Assembly (NCBI RefSeq): GCF_020524345.1
Contig: NZ_JAIVLH010000029.1
Location: forward strand, 1 to 55,933
DNA length: 55,933 nt
Direction: 5' to 3'
Source of the DNA: Metabacillus niabensis
Lineage (GTDB): Bacteria > Bacillota > Bacilli > Bacillales > Bacillaceae
Of this stretch, positions 20,627 to 27,444 are shown one piece after another. Under the pieces are notes generated by a model that saw only the letters and a list, made by a program, of their open reading frames with translations, did not search any database and was not told the DNA's origin. Every line of letters starts with the position of its first letter. Positions within the stretch are counted from its first letter, which is position 1. A program made the position numbers and the translations under genes.

Positions 20627-20698
20627 TGACCCGTACGGGATTCGAACCCGTGTTACCGCCGTGAAAGGGCGGTGTCTTAACCGCTTGACCAACGGGCC
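20627..20698 (-). tRNA. tRNA-Glu (anticodon TTC)
   Basis: 72-nt cloverleaf on the minus strand. Acceptor GGCCCGT pairs with ACGGGTC (one G-U), the anticodon arm CCGCC-CTTTCAC-GGCGG carries TTC, and the T arm has GGTTCGAATCC. The 3' CCA is not encoded: TCA follows the discriminator A, so tRNA nucleotidyltransferase must add CCA. It is the second gene of a two-tRNA operon, matching the Met-Glu pair beside spoIIE in B. subtilis. Confidence 0.96.
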
Positions 20699-20717
20699 TT
20701 ATTTTCTTATTTTTCTA

Positions 20718-20794
20718 TGGTAGCGGCGGAGGGAATCGAACCCACGACCTCACGGGTATGAACCGTACGCTCTAGCCAGCTGAGCTACACCGCC
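20718..20794 (-). tRNA. tRNA-Met (elongator, anticodon CAT)
   Basis: 77-nt cloverleaf on the minus strand with encoded CCA. The acceptor stem has G1-U72 followed by Watson-Crick pairs and one U-G. The D arm is GTAGCTCAGCTGGCTAGAG, the anticodon loop TTCATAC, and the T arm GGTTCGATTCC. Features fit elongator tRNA-Met (trnSL-Met type). An Ile2 tRNA, which shares the CAT anticodon, is less likely from the acceptor stem and neighbourhood. Confidence 0.93.
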
Positions 20795-20898
20795 ATAGTT
20801 ATAAAGACGCTCCTTGTTTAAAAGCATGTTCGTCATGTCTCTTCCAGACACATTCCTCACAAGCCTACATGGAAGAAAAATCAGGATGTTTACGGCTC

Positions 20899-20956
20899 GC
20901 TCTAGCCAGCTGAGCTATACCGCCATAGTTTTAAAAACGCTCCTTGTTTAAAAGCA
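20899..20956 (-). pseudogene. Duplicated 5' half of tRNA-Met plus leader
   Basis: This 58-bp segment repeats 20769-20826 almost exactly, offset by 130 bp. It contains the upstream leader AACAAGGAGCG and the tRNA-Met 5' half (acceptor strand, D arm, start of the anticodon stem), then diverges into unrelated sequence. It lacks the anticodon, T arm and 3' acceptor strand, so it cannot be a tRNA. It lies between the operon promoter and the intact tRNA-Met and should be transcribed. Confidence 0.88.
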
Positions 20957-20964
20957 CAAGATTT

Positions 20965-20994
20965 ATAATACAATCGATTTAGGCTTCCTGTCAA
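20965..20994 (-). promoter_or_regulatory. tRNA operon promoter
   Basis: Minus strand: TTGACA (20994-20989), 18-bp spacer, TATTAT (20970-20965). This is a strong sigma-A-type promoter directed at the half-tRNA copy, tRNA-Met and tRNA-Glu. Confidence 0.85.
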
Positions 20995-21016
20995 TATAAA
21001 TTTTAAAATAAATCAT

Positions 21017-21051
21017 ATAAAAAAGGAAAACATATCAATCATGTTTTCCTT
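21017..21051 (-). terminator. yabR terminator
   Basis: 11-bp stem AAGGAAAACAT/ATGTTTTCCTT (21041-21051 with 21023-21033) followed on the minus strand by a T run. It isolates yabR from the tRNA operon. Confidence 0.9.
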
Positions 21052-21080
21052 ACTCACAAAATGTATATGAAAGCAGCAAG

Positions 21081-21521
21081 CTATCCTCTTCTAGCCCCAC
21101 GACCACCACGTTTTGATTCGGTATTACGTTTTAATGAAGCTAGACGATCTTCACTATCTTTTAAGAAACGATTCATTTTTTGTTCAAAGTTCTCTTTGTT
21201 ATTACTATTATTGCGGAAATCATTCCCTCTTGATCTCGGGCGGTCTGAATTTCTTGGGCGTTCCGGACGTTGAGGACGCTCTGGACGGTCAATGGCCTTT
21301 TTAATAGACAAGCCAATTTTACCATCATTTTCAACATTAATAACCTTAACTGTAACTTCATCTCCGACTTTTAAGTGATCATTAATATCCTTCACATAAT
21401 TATCGGCTACTTCACTAATATGAACGAGACCTGTGGATCCGCCTGGTAACTCCACAAACGCTCCAAAATTAGTAATGCCCGTCACTTTACCCTGTAACTT
21501 GCTGCCAACTTCAATCGACAT
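21081..21521 (-). CDS. yabR: S1-domain RNA-binding protein YabR
   Basis: A 146-residue protein: an S1 OB-fold in the first 75 residues (VGSKLQGKVTGITNFGAFVE, then GLVHISEVA) followed by a charged, low-complexity tail rich in Arg, Pro, Asn and Gly (ERPQRPERPRNSDRPRSRG, ending RGGRGARRG). It is a polynucleotide-phosphorylase S1-like general stress/RNA-binding protein of unknown precise role. It has its own consensus promoter and an AAGGAGGAG site, and stands alone between divIC and the tRNA operon. Confidence 0.93.
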   Translation of the reverse strand: MSIEVGSKLQGKVTGITNFGAFVELPGGSTGLVHISEVADNYVKDINDHLKVGDEVTVKVINVENDGKIGLSIKKAIDRPERPQRPERPRNSDRPRSRGNDFRNNSNNKENFEQKMNRFLKDSEDRLASLKRNTESKRGGRGARRG

Positions 21522-21573
21522 AAAAATAATGCTCCTCCTTAAACAGATAAAAAATCATTCGAACCTTTATTAT

Positions 21574-21603
21574 ATTATACATAAATAAAAAATCCAGTGT
21601 CAA
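21574..21603 (-). promoter_or_regulatory. yabR promoter (sigma-A)
   Basis: Minus strand: TTGACA (21603-21598), 18-bp spacer, TATAAT (21579-21574). Both hexamers are consensus. It begins inside the last few bases before the divIC stop, so yabR is not dependent on the divIC transcript. Confidence 0.88.
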
Positions 21604-21608
21604 CAAGG

Positions 21609-21977
21609 CTACTCTTTTATGTTAAAGATGATCTCATTATCATCAGATAAGAAATAGTCTCGTCTGGCAATCTTTGCAATATACTCATCATCATTAAGTT
21701 TTACAATTTCTTCTCTTAGTAAATTTTCTTCTTTTTCCAAGCCGGCTAATTCTTCTTCCAACTTTTCTTTTTGCTCGTTTTTTTCATTTATGGCTGAAGA
21801 TTGACTAAATAAAGTGGTCACTATAACAGAAGAAGTGACGATGACTAATATTCCTAATAGTAATAGCCGCCGAAATAAGCCTCTTTTACGCCTTTTGGAA
21901 ATTTGCTGTTGCCTCTCTTGCTCCATTGCATACTGTGATTGTAGTTCCGTAATTTTTTTTGATCTTTCGAGACTCAT
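21609..21977 (-). CDS. divIC: Cell-division protein DivIC
   Basis: Bitopic septum protein (FtsB family) that works with FtsL and DivIB in the divisome. The 122 residues include a short basic cytoplasmic segment (KRRKRGLFRR), one membrane helix (about 37-57), a coiled coil (about 60-95) and the conserved C-terminal ARRDYFLSDDNEIIFN. I start it at the ATG at 21977, 5 nt after AAGGAGGAG, rather than at the frame's longer start inside yabQ. The ribosome site overlaps the yabQ stop codon. Confidence 0.96.
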   Translation of the reverse strand: MSLERSKKITELQSQYAMEQERQQQISKRRKRGLFRRLLLLGILVIVTSSVIVTTLFSQSSAINEKNEQKEKLEEELAGLEKEENLLREEIVKLNDDEYIAKIARRDYFLSDDNEIIFNIKE

Positions 21978-21988
21978 TTTTCTCCTCC

Positions 21989-22624
21989 TTACTTCTTTGT
22001 TAAACGTTGCCACCACAATTTTAGCTTATTAAATGTATTCTTGATTTTATTTTGATATCCTGCTAATTTGTAAAGAATTCTTGTAATAAATTGCCTTATC
22101 TGCAGTGGAACCAGTCTCCATAAAAGCCTTCCTACCCATTTTACAGGGGCTAGTAAAATTTTAACCAAAGAATATACAAATTGAAAAGCCCATTTTAATA
22201 AAGTCCATATAACTTTGACAATTCCAAGTACAATCACGATGATAAGTTGTATCAATGCTCGTATAGGCTGAACAAGCAAAACCTGTCCGATCTTCTTGAT
22301 AATATTATATAATCGGATGCTTGTCTGAATGAAATATTCCAAAAGCTTCAAATAGATTTGTTTAAGCAGCCCCTGGTATGCCGCATACCCACAGAGTAAG
22401 GCAAGGAAGATATATATCCTTAGTTCCCCTTCATTTACAAGTAACAAAAGATAAAATAATATTAGGCCTTGAACAACCCAAAACATAAAGTCATTGATAA
22501 AAACAACCCACCTAGCTCTCAATGGCCGCTTCAAAAAGCGACCATATGTGTCAAGAGCTACGCCTATCCAACTACCCATTCCTACCATCGCAAGCATAGT
22601 GTAAAACTGTGTTGTTAAACTCAT
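21989..22624 (-). CDS. yabQ: Spore cortex membrane protein YabQ
   Basis: An integral membrane protein of 211 residues (the B. subtilis length) with several N-terminal hydrophobic helices (about 4-25, 40-63, 68-88) and a long amphipathic, basic C-terminal half (KLWWQRLTKK end). In B. subtilis YabQ is a mother-cell protein of the forespore outer membrane needed for cortex formation. It overlaps yabP by 4 bp (ATGA), indicating translational coupling. Confidence 0.93.
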   Translation of the reverse strand: MSLTTQFYTMLAMVGMGSWIGVALDTYGRFLKRPLRARWVVFINDFMFWVVQGLILFYLLLLVNEGELRIYIFLALLCGYAAYQGLLKQIYLKLLEYFIQTSIRLYNIIKKIGQVLLVQPIRALIQLIIVIVLGIVKVIWTLLKWAFQFVYSLVKILLAPVKWVGRLLWRLVPLQIRQFITRILYKLAGYQNKIKNTFNKLKLWWQRLTKK

Positions 22625-22932
22625 TTAAATAACTTGCTAAAGAGTCCTTTAGCTTTCTCCGATTGCTGTTCATCCAAGTAAATTAGATCAAATATTCTAC
22701 TGCCTTTTATAGATACGATTCCTTTATCAACATCTAAATTTTTCATTTGAAGGTTTTGCCCACGAATCGCTAAAGCCCCCATAACCGTATCCAATAAGAA
22801 TTCCTCACTATCAAAGCTTTCAACCTGTTTTACGCCGGTGATCTCTATTAACTTTCTGCCTCGCATGATCACATCATGCTCTTGAATCGTACCTTTATGT
22901 CCAGATGCATGATTCTCATAGTATTGGCTCAT
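22621..22932 (-). CDS. yabP: Sporulation protein YabP
   Basis: A 103-residue protein of the YabP/YqfC family, with a short beta-rich fold (HDVIMRGRKLIEITGVKQVESFD, then GALAIRGQNLQMKNLDV). It is required for normal sporulation in B. subtilis and expressed in the mother cell together with yabQ; its biochemical role is not known. GGAGGT lies 5 nt before the ATG. A CATACACA word (22979-22972) could be a sigma-E -10, but I find no good -35. Confidence 0.92.
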   Translation of the reverse strand: MSQYYENHASGHKGTIQEHDVIMRGRKLIEITGVKQVESFDSEEFLLDTVMGALAIRGQNLQMKNLDVDKGIVSIKGSRIFDLIYLDEQQSEKAKGLFSKLFK

Positions 22933-23019
22933 ATTCTACCTCCGAATTCTAATAAAGGATTTTCCTTTACATGTGTATGATCCTTCAATTCGGTTTAGAA
23001 CAAGCTATATGAAATGCGT

Positions 23020-23122
23020 AAGGCGCCCGATTATCGGCGACAAGCATAAGACGAGTAGGAATAGAAGGTGTTCTTTACCTTCAATTCCTACTTGGCTTAT
23101 GACTCGAGCCGATGGCGCCTGG
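23020..23122. repeat. Large imperfect hairpin in rqcP-yabP gap
   Basis: Left arm (AGGCGCC, ATCGGC, CATAAG, AGTAGGAAT blocks) is the reverse complement of the right arm (ATTCCTACTT, CTTATG, GCCGAT, GGCGCCT), with a secondary AGAAGGT/ACCTTC stem at the tip. It is markedly GC-richer than its surroundings. No coding frame is convincing in 22933-23216. The right flank runs into a 28-bp dispersed repeat (23117-23144). Confidence 0.75.
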
Positions 23123-23144
23123 AGCTAGACACCAACACTAAGTA
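23117..23144. repeat. Dispersed 28-bp repeat, copy 1
   Basis: The segment GCCTGGAGCTAGACACC followed by AACACTAAGTA recurs at 52986-53013 with a single difference (A to T). Both copies sit in intergenic DNA 22-73 bp beyond the 3' end of a minus-strand gene (rqcP here, tmk there). Confidence 0.85.
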
Positions 23145-23216
23145 AGATATTTTACATTTCTATCGTACAAATGCGGAAGCTCCTTGATTGACGAAGGCAG
23201 GTATGGAAGCAACCAC

Positions 23217-23486
23217 TTAAAAAGAGTCTTGCTCAACCTTCTCTTCCTTCACTACTCGATAAAGGTTTGTCGCTTCTTCTTTTCTTGTTGTTTCCTTTAA
23301 GTCTTCAATGACAACTGTCACCAGCTTTTGTCCAAAGCGGATCATCAACTCATCACCAATTTTCACATTGGAACTGGCTTTACCCGGCGTCCCGTTTATG
23401 GAAATTCTCCCTTGATCTGCTACTTCTTTAGCTAATGTTCTTCGTTTAATTAACCTTGATACCTTTAAGAATTTATCTAACCTCAT
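23217..23486 (-). CDS. rqcP: Ribosome quality-control factor RqcP (S4 domain)
   Basis: An 89-residue S4-type RNA-binding protein (MRLDKFLKVSRLIKRRTLAKEVADQG) once called YabO. In B. subtilis RqcP works with RqcH on obstructed 50S subunits to allow alanine tailing of stalled nascent chains. The S4 fold fills the first 60 residues, followed by a short Lys/Glu-rich tail. It follows yabN by about 10 bp, so it is probably co-transcribed with it. Confidence 0.94.
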   Translation of the reverse strand: MRLDKFLKVSRLIKRRTLAKEVADQGRISINGTPGKASSNVKIGDELMIRFGQKLVTVVIEDLKETTRKEEATNLYRVVKEEKVEQDSF

Positions 23487-23496
23487 CTTCTATCCC

Positions 23497-24966
23497 TCAT
23501 CCTTTATCTAATTTCTTTGCTTCATTCCAATAATGATCCATCTCTTCTAAAGACATGTTTTGGAGTTGTCGATTATGCTCAATTGCAATCTTTTCTATAT
23601 ACCCAAATCGATCATAAAACTTCACATTTGTTGAAGATAGAGCTTCTTCTGGTTCAATTTTATAATGTCTTCCCACATTTACAAAAGCAAATAAAAGGTC
23701 TCCAAACTCTTTCGTGACGAGCGAATGATCTTTATTCACAGCTATCTCATCTTCAAATTCTTTTAATTCCTCTTTTACTTTATCCCAGGCACCTTCCACT
23801 GAGGGCCAATCAAAGCCGACCTTTGCTGCCTTCTTTTGCAAATGATAGGCTTTAGATAGCGCTGGAAGAGAAGATGCAACAGCATCCAGTATGGATTGTT
23901 CTTCTCTTTTTCCCTTCTCTTTCTTCTTTATTTCCTCCCAATTAGCCAGGACTTCATCTGAATTAGTAACAGATTGTTGACCAAAAACATGGGGATGACG
24001 ACGAACCATTTTCTCAGCTACGCCTCTAATTACATCATCAATGGAAAACATACCTTCATCCTCGCCAATTTGCGCATGCAGTACAACCTGTAATAACACA
24101 TCTCCCAGTTCTTCAATGATATGATCAATATCGTCCTTATCAATCGCCTCTAATAATTCATAGCATTCTTCTATAAGATATTTTTTTAACGATTGATGTG
24201 TTTGTTCTTTATCCCATGGACATCCATTAGGTCCCCTTAACTCTGCAATAATATAACGGAAAGAAGAAAATTGGTGGTAAAGAGTTGTTTCATCTGTAAC
24301 AGGTGGTATATAAACACTTGTTAAATTATTAATAGTTGTTTCACGATCTAATTCGTAAAGCTCAATTTCCTTCAATTCCTGTAGACTACTGCCTGCAGCT
24401 GTGACAATTTTAATTTTATAATGATCAGGTAGTTGCTCCATAAGTGTAAGCTTTACCTCTGAAGCTATCATTTGATCATAAACTTGAGTGATAATAACAT
24501 GTCCCTTCAGTTGTAGCATCTCTTTTCTTAAATCAAATGCATCAACAAGCTGAAATCCTTCTACCGGATCTATTTCTAATGCTTGAAAAGTGGAATCCAG
24601 AAAGCTTTGTCCACCCTCAATCTTAATTGTATATCCTTTTTTTCTTCCTTCTTTTAATAGAAGCTGAACTGTTTTTTCAGCAACAAGTGGATGACCAGGC
24701 ACAGCATAAATGATATTCATTTCATTTGCCTTTTTAAGAAGCATTTCCACAATCGTTGTATAAACGTGATCAAAATCATCATGCTGCTCATAAATGCTAT
24801 CAAAGGACTCAAAATGTAATTGATCCCCTAGCTCTGATATAACAGGGTGTTCCTTTGTTCGTAGAAATAGATGTTCCGATTGAGTTAACAATCGATACAC
24901 ACCATATGGCAGCTGATTCAAATCTCCTGCACCAAGCCCTAAAATTGTAATTGTTTTTGTCATCAA
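23497..24966 (-). CDS. yabN: YabN: tetrapyrrole-methylase-like/MazG fusion pyrophosphohydrolase
   Basis: A 489-residue two-domain protein. The N-terminal half (TITILGLGAGDLNQLPYGVY, later YAVPGHPLVAEKTV) resembles SAM-dependent tetrapyrrole methylases. The C-terminal half has two MazG nucleotide-pyrophosphohydrolase repeats (CPWDKEQTHQSLK, EECYELLEAID, EELGDVLLQVVLHA). It probably hydrolyses non-canonical or excess NTPs. The fusion is normal for Bacillus. It lies between yabM and rqcP, 12 bp after yabM. Confidence 0.94.
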   Translation of the reverse strand: MMTKTITILGLGAGDLNQLPYGVYRLLTQSEHLFLRTKEHPVISELGDQLHFESFDSIYEQHDDFDHVYTTIVEMLLKKANEMNIIYAVPGHPLVAEKTVQLLLKEGRKKGYTIKIEGGQSFLDSTFQALEIDPVEGFQLVDAFDLRKEMLQLKGHVIITQVYDQMIASEVKLTLMEQLPDHYKIKIVTAAGSSLQELKEIELYELDRETTINNLTSVYIPPVTDETTLYHQFSSFRYIIAELRGPNGCPWDKEQTHQSLKKYLIEECYELLEAIDKDDIDHIIEELGDVLLQVVLHAQIGEDEGMFSIDDVIRGVAEKMVRRHPHVFGQQSVTNSDEVLANWEEIKKKEKGKREEQSILDAVASSLPALSKAYHLQKKAAKVGFDWPSVEGAWDKVKEELKEFEDEIAVNKDHSLVTKEFGDLLFAFVNVGRHYKIEPEEALSSTNVKFYDRFGYIEKIAIEHNRQLQNMSLEEMDHYWNEAKKLDKG

Positions 24967-24978
24967 TGTACCTCATTT

Positions 24979-26544
24979 CTATTTAAAAAGTTTCTTTACT
25001 ACAGGAATATATTGAATCTCTGAATGTGAGAATACTTTCATTTTTAAAATTAAAACGATATAAACAATTCCACCGATGAATACCCCAATTAGTGAGATGA
25101 TCATTGAGTGTGCACGAGTTTCAGGTCCAACATATGCCATCCCTAGTTTAAGAGTAATGACCATAATAATAATTGCCATTCCTATTTGACCAATTGTTCT
25201 TAAGTATGGAAAAGAAAAACCTTTCACTTTAATGAATACCATCATGACCAAAGCTACAACAAAATATGCTACAAGACTTGATATCGCGGCTCCCGTCACA
25301 TCATACTTGGGAATTAACATGATATTTCCAAAATATTTAAAGGACACTCCGATTACAACCGCTATTGAAGGTACAAATGTGTACCCTAACCCTTGTAAAA
25401 CTGCAAACATTGTCAGGCATATAGATGTAAATAAGATAGATCCGCTTAAAATCATCAGTACTTTTGAGCCTGAAATATCTTTAAAAAGCATCATGTTAAT
25501 AGGATCTATTAAGGCTATTAATCCTCCAGCCGCGCCTGCACCAATAACTAAACATAATTTCAAGGAAATCTGCAACTTTTCCTTTATAAAATCCTCATTT
25601 TGATTCATTTTTGCTTGAGCAATAGCTGGAACAAGTGATAGTGCGAAGGACGTTGCTACCACTGTACCTAATTGAATTAACGGTTGTCCTCTGTCATATA
25701 CTCCCTTTGCTACTTTTGCCATCTCCTCATCTATGCCATTATGAAGAAGTAGAGCATATAAATGCAGGGCATCGACTAACTGAATGAGAATCAGCAACAA
25801 ACTAGTAATCCCAAAGCTAAAACTATATTTAAGTAACGTTAAAACAATTTCTCTAGCTTGAATTGATGCTGATAGATTCCAATGTAATCTTCTTTTCTTG
25901 TTTCGTCTCCATAAGAAAAGAAGAATGAAAAATCCTGCTATACTCCCCATTACAGATGATACCAATGCTCCCCAGCCTGCTGTATAAAGGTCATACCCAA
26001 AATAAATAAAAAAATAGGAGCTTATTAAAATAAAAGAAACTCGAAATCCCTGTTCTACCACTTGTGATACTGCTGTTGGTTGCATATTCTGTTCAAATTG
26101 AAAATAGCCCCTTAGTAAGGAAACAAAAGGAACCAACAAGAATGAGAAAGAAGAGATTTCAATAAGAGGAGCTAGTTTTGCATCTCCCATTATTTTTGAG
26201 ATAGGTTGTGAATATATGTATAGAAGGAAAAACAACGCCACCCCAAAGCTCGTTAAATATATCATAGCAATGGACATTATTTTTGAACGATCCTGCTCCG
26301 ATTTCCCGTGGCCTAAATCACTCATTACCTTTGATATCATAACAGGAAAACCGGAAGTTGCTAACACCACGCTCATCCCATAAAATGGATAAACCTGCTG
26401 ATAAATATAAAAGCCAATATCCCCTACAATATTTTGATAAGGAACACGGTAAGCCGCACTTAATATTTTTGTTACTAACCCTGCAATTGTCAGGATGAAA
26501 ACACCACGCAAGGCAATATTCATATGATCTTTTTCGATGTTCAT
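24979..26544 (-). CDS. yabM: Polytopic flippase-family protein YabM (SpoVB/MurJ-like)
   Basis: A MATE/MOP-superfamily membrane protein of 521 residues with about 14 hydrophobic segments, opening with NIALRGVFILTIAGLVTKI. Relatives export lipid-linked sugars (Wzx, MurJ, SpoVB). In B. subtilis YabM has been reported as sporulation-linked, but its substrate is not established. I start it at the ATG at 26544, directly after GAGAGGGGA, instead of an upstream extension that would add a non-hydrophobic leader without a ribosome site. Confidence 0.9.
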   Translation of the reverse strand: MNIEKDHMNIALRGVFILTIAGLVTKILSAAYRVPYQNIVGDIGFYIYQQVYPFYGMSVVLATSGFPVMISKVMSDLGHGKSEQDRSKIMSIAMIYLTSFGVALFFLLYIYSQPISKIMGDAKLAPLIEISSFSFLLVPFVSLLRGYFQFEQNMQPTAVSQVVEQGFRVSFILISSYFFIYFGYDLYTAGWGALVSSVMGSIAGFFILLFLWRRNKKRRLHWNLSASIQAREIVLTLLKYSFSFGITSLLLILIQLVDALHLYALLLHNGIDEEMAKVAKGVYDRGQPLIQLGTVVATSFALSLVPAIAQAKMNQNEDFIKEKLQISLKLCLVIGAGAAGGLIALIDPINMMLFKDISGSKVLMILSGSILFTSICLTMFAVLQGLGYTFVPSIAVVIGVSFKYFGNIMLIPKYDVTGAAISSLVAYFVVALVMMVFIKVKGFSFPYLRTIGQIGMAIIIMVITLKLGMAYVGPETRAHSMIISLIGVFIGGIVYIVLILKMKVFSHSEIQYIPVVKKLFK

Positions 26545-26640
26545 TCTATCCCCTCTCAAACATCCTCTATGAGGATTATAGCATATATCAAAAGCGCAAG
26601 TGCCTTGGTCAGACCTCACGAACCTAATTTTCACGTACAT

Positions 26641-26673
26641 AAAAAAAGGTAGCGAAAATCCGCTACCTTTTTT
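26641..26673 (-). terminator. spoVT terminator
   Basis: Stem GGTAGCG/CGCTACC (26660-26666 with 26647-26653) with A and T runs on either side, so it could act in both directions. It lies immediately after the spoVT stop. Confidence 0.92.
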
Positions 26674-26675
26674 TC

Positions 26676-27212
26676 TTATTGCTCCATTTGACGAGCTAAA
26701 AATCCTGCCGCTGTTTCCACTGCCTTGTGTTCAACCTCTCCAATTGACTGCTCTTTAGAAAGGATGATAACAGCTCCAATTGGATCTCCATTAGCAACGA
26801 TTGGCCCAATTGTATACGACTTAATATCTTCGCTTAAACCTTCAACGATTTGGATGTCTCCTGCATCAGTTTTTAAAACTGAATTTCTTTCTTCCATTAC
26901 CTGCTCGACAATGTCACTAATGTTCTTGTTTAAGTATTCCTTTTTTGATCCTCCAGACACAGCTATGAAAGTGTCTCTATCACAGATTAAAACAGGATGT
27001 CCCAAACTATCGTATAAGGCATCAGCATATTCTTTAGAAAAATCGCTTAGCTCACTAATTGGTGAGTATTTCTTTAGAATGACTTCTCCATCGCGATCCA
27101 CAAATATTTCTAAAGGATCTCCTTCACGAATTCGTAAGGTTCTGCGTATTTCCTTTGGAATAACTACACGACCTAAATCATCAATGCGACGAACAATACC
27201 AGTTGCTTTCAT
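26676..27212 (-). CDS. spoVT: Stage V sporulation regulator SpoVT
   Basis: AbrB-family transcription factor active in the forespore, tuning sigma-G genes. The N-terminal swapped-hairpin DNA-binding domain (MKATGIVRRIDDLGRVVIPK, then IRRTLRIREGDPLEIF) is followed by a GAF-like C-terminal domain. The ATG at 27212 gives 178 residues, the B. subtilis length, with GTGAGG 10-12 nt upstream. The N-terminus closely resembles AbrB, encoded 20 kb away in this window. Confidence 0.97.
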   Translation of the reverse strand: MKATGIVRRIDDLGRVVIPKEIRRTLRIREGDPLEIFVDRDGEVILKKYSPISELSDFSKEYADALYDSLGHPVLICDRDTFIAVSGGSKKEYLNKNISDIVEQVMEERNSVLKTDAGDIQIVEGLSEDIKSYTIGPIVANGDPIGAVIILSKEQSIGEVEHKAVETAAGFLARQMEQ

Positions 27213-27342
27213 CTTATGTTGCCTCACTTTCATCGGATGATAGGAAATTAATGATTGTTGTTAATATCCTGCTGTAAGTATAAAAATAAGAACTGTTTAT
27301 GACAGGAGCTTCTTTTATGTAACAATCATCGTTTGTTGAAAT

Positions 27343-27371
27343 TAGTATCCTTCACCAAACGTGTAATATAC
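27343..27371 (-). promoter_or_regulatory. spoVT promoter (sigma-G type)
   Basis: Minus strand: GTATA (27371-27367), 17-bp spacer, GATACTA (27349-27343). It matches the sigma-G pattern GYATR/CATNMTA with one change in the -10. spoVT is a known sigma-G gene. The predicted leader is about 120 nt. Confidence 0.75.
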
Positions 27372-27444
27372 ATCCTGAACCGGATTTTTTAGGAGAAAAT
27401 GAAAAGCAATTAATAATAATCGCCTATTAACACTTTTTTTAAAC

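Noticed and set aside
22954-22979. Sigma-E promoter of yabP
   Set aside because: CATACACA resembles the -10, but no acceptable -35 lies 13-15 bp upstream; mentioned under yabP but not listed as a feature.
26725-27240. Long plus-strand open frame of 171 codons opposite spoVT
   Set aside because: It lies exactly over the conserved spoVT coding region, lacks a ribosome site and a family, and its composition mirrors the real gene's codon pattern.
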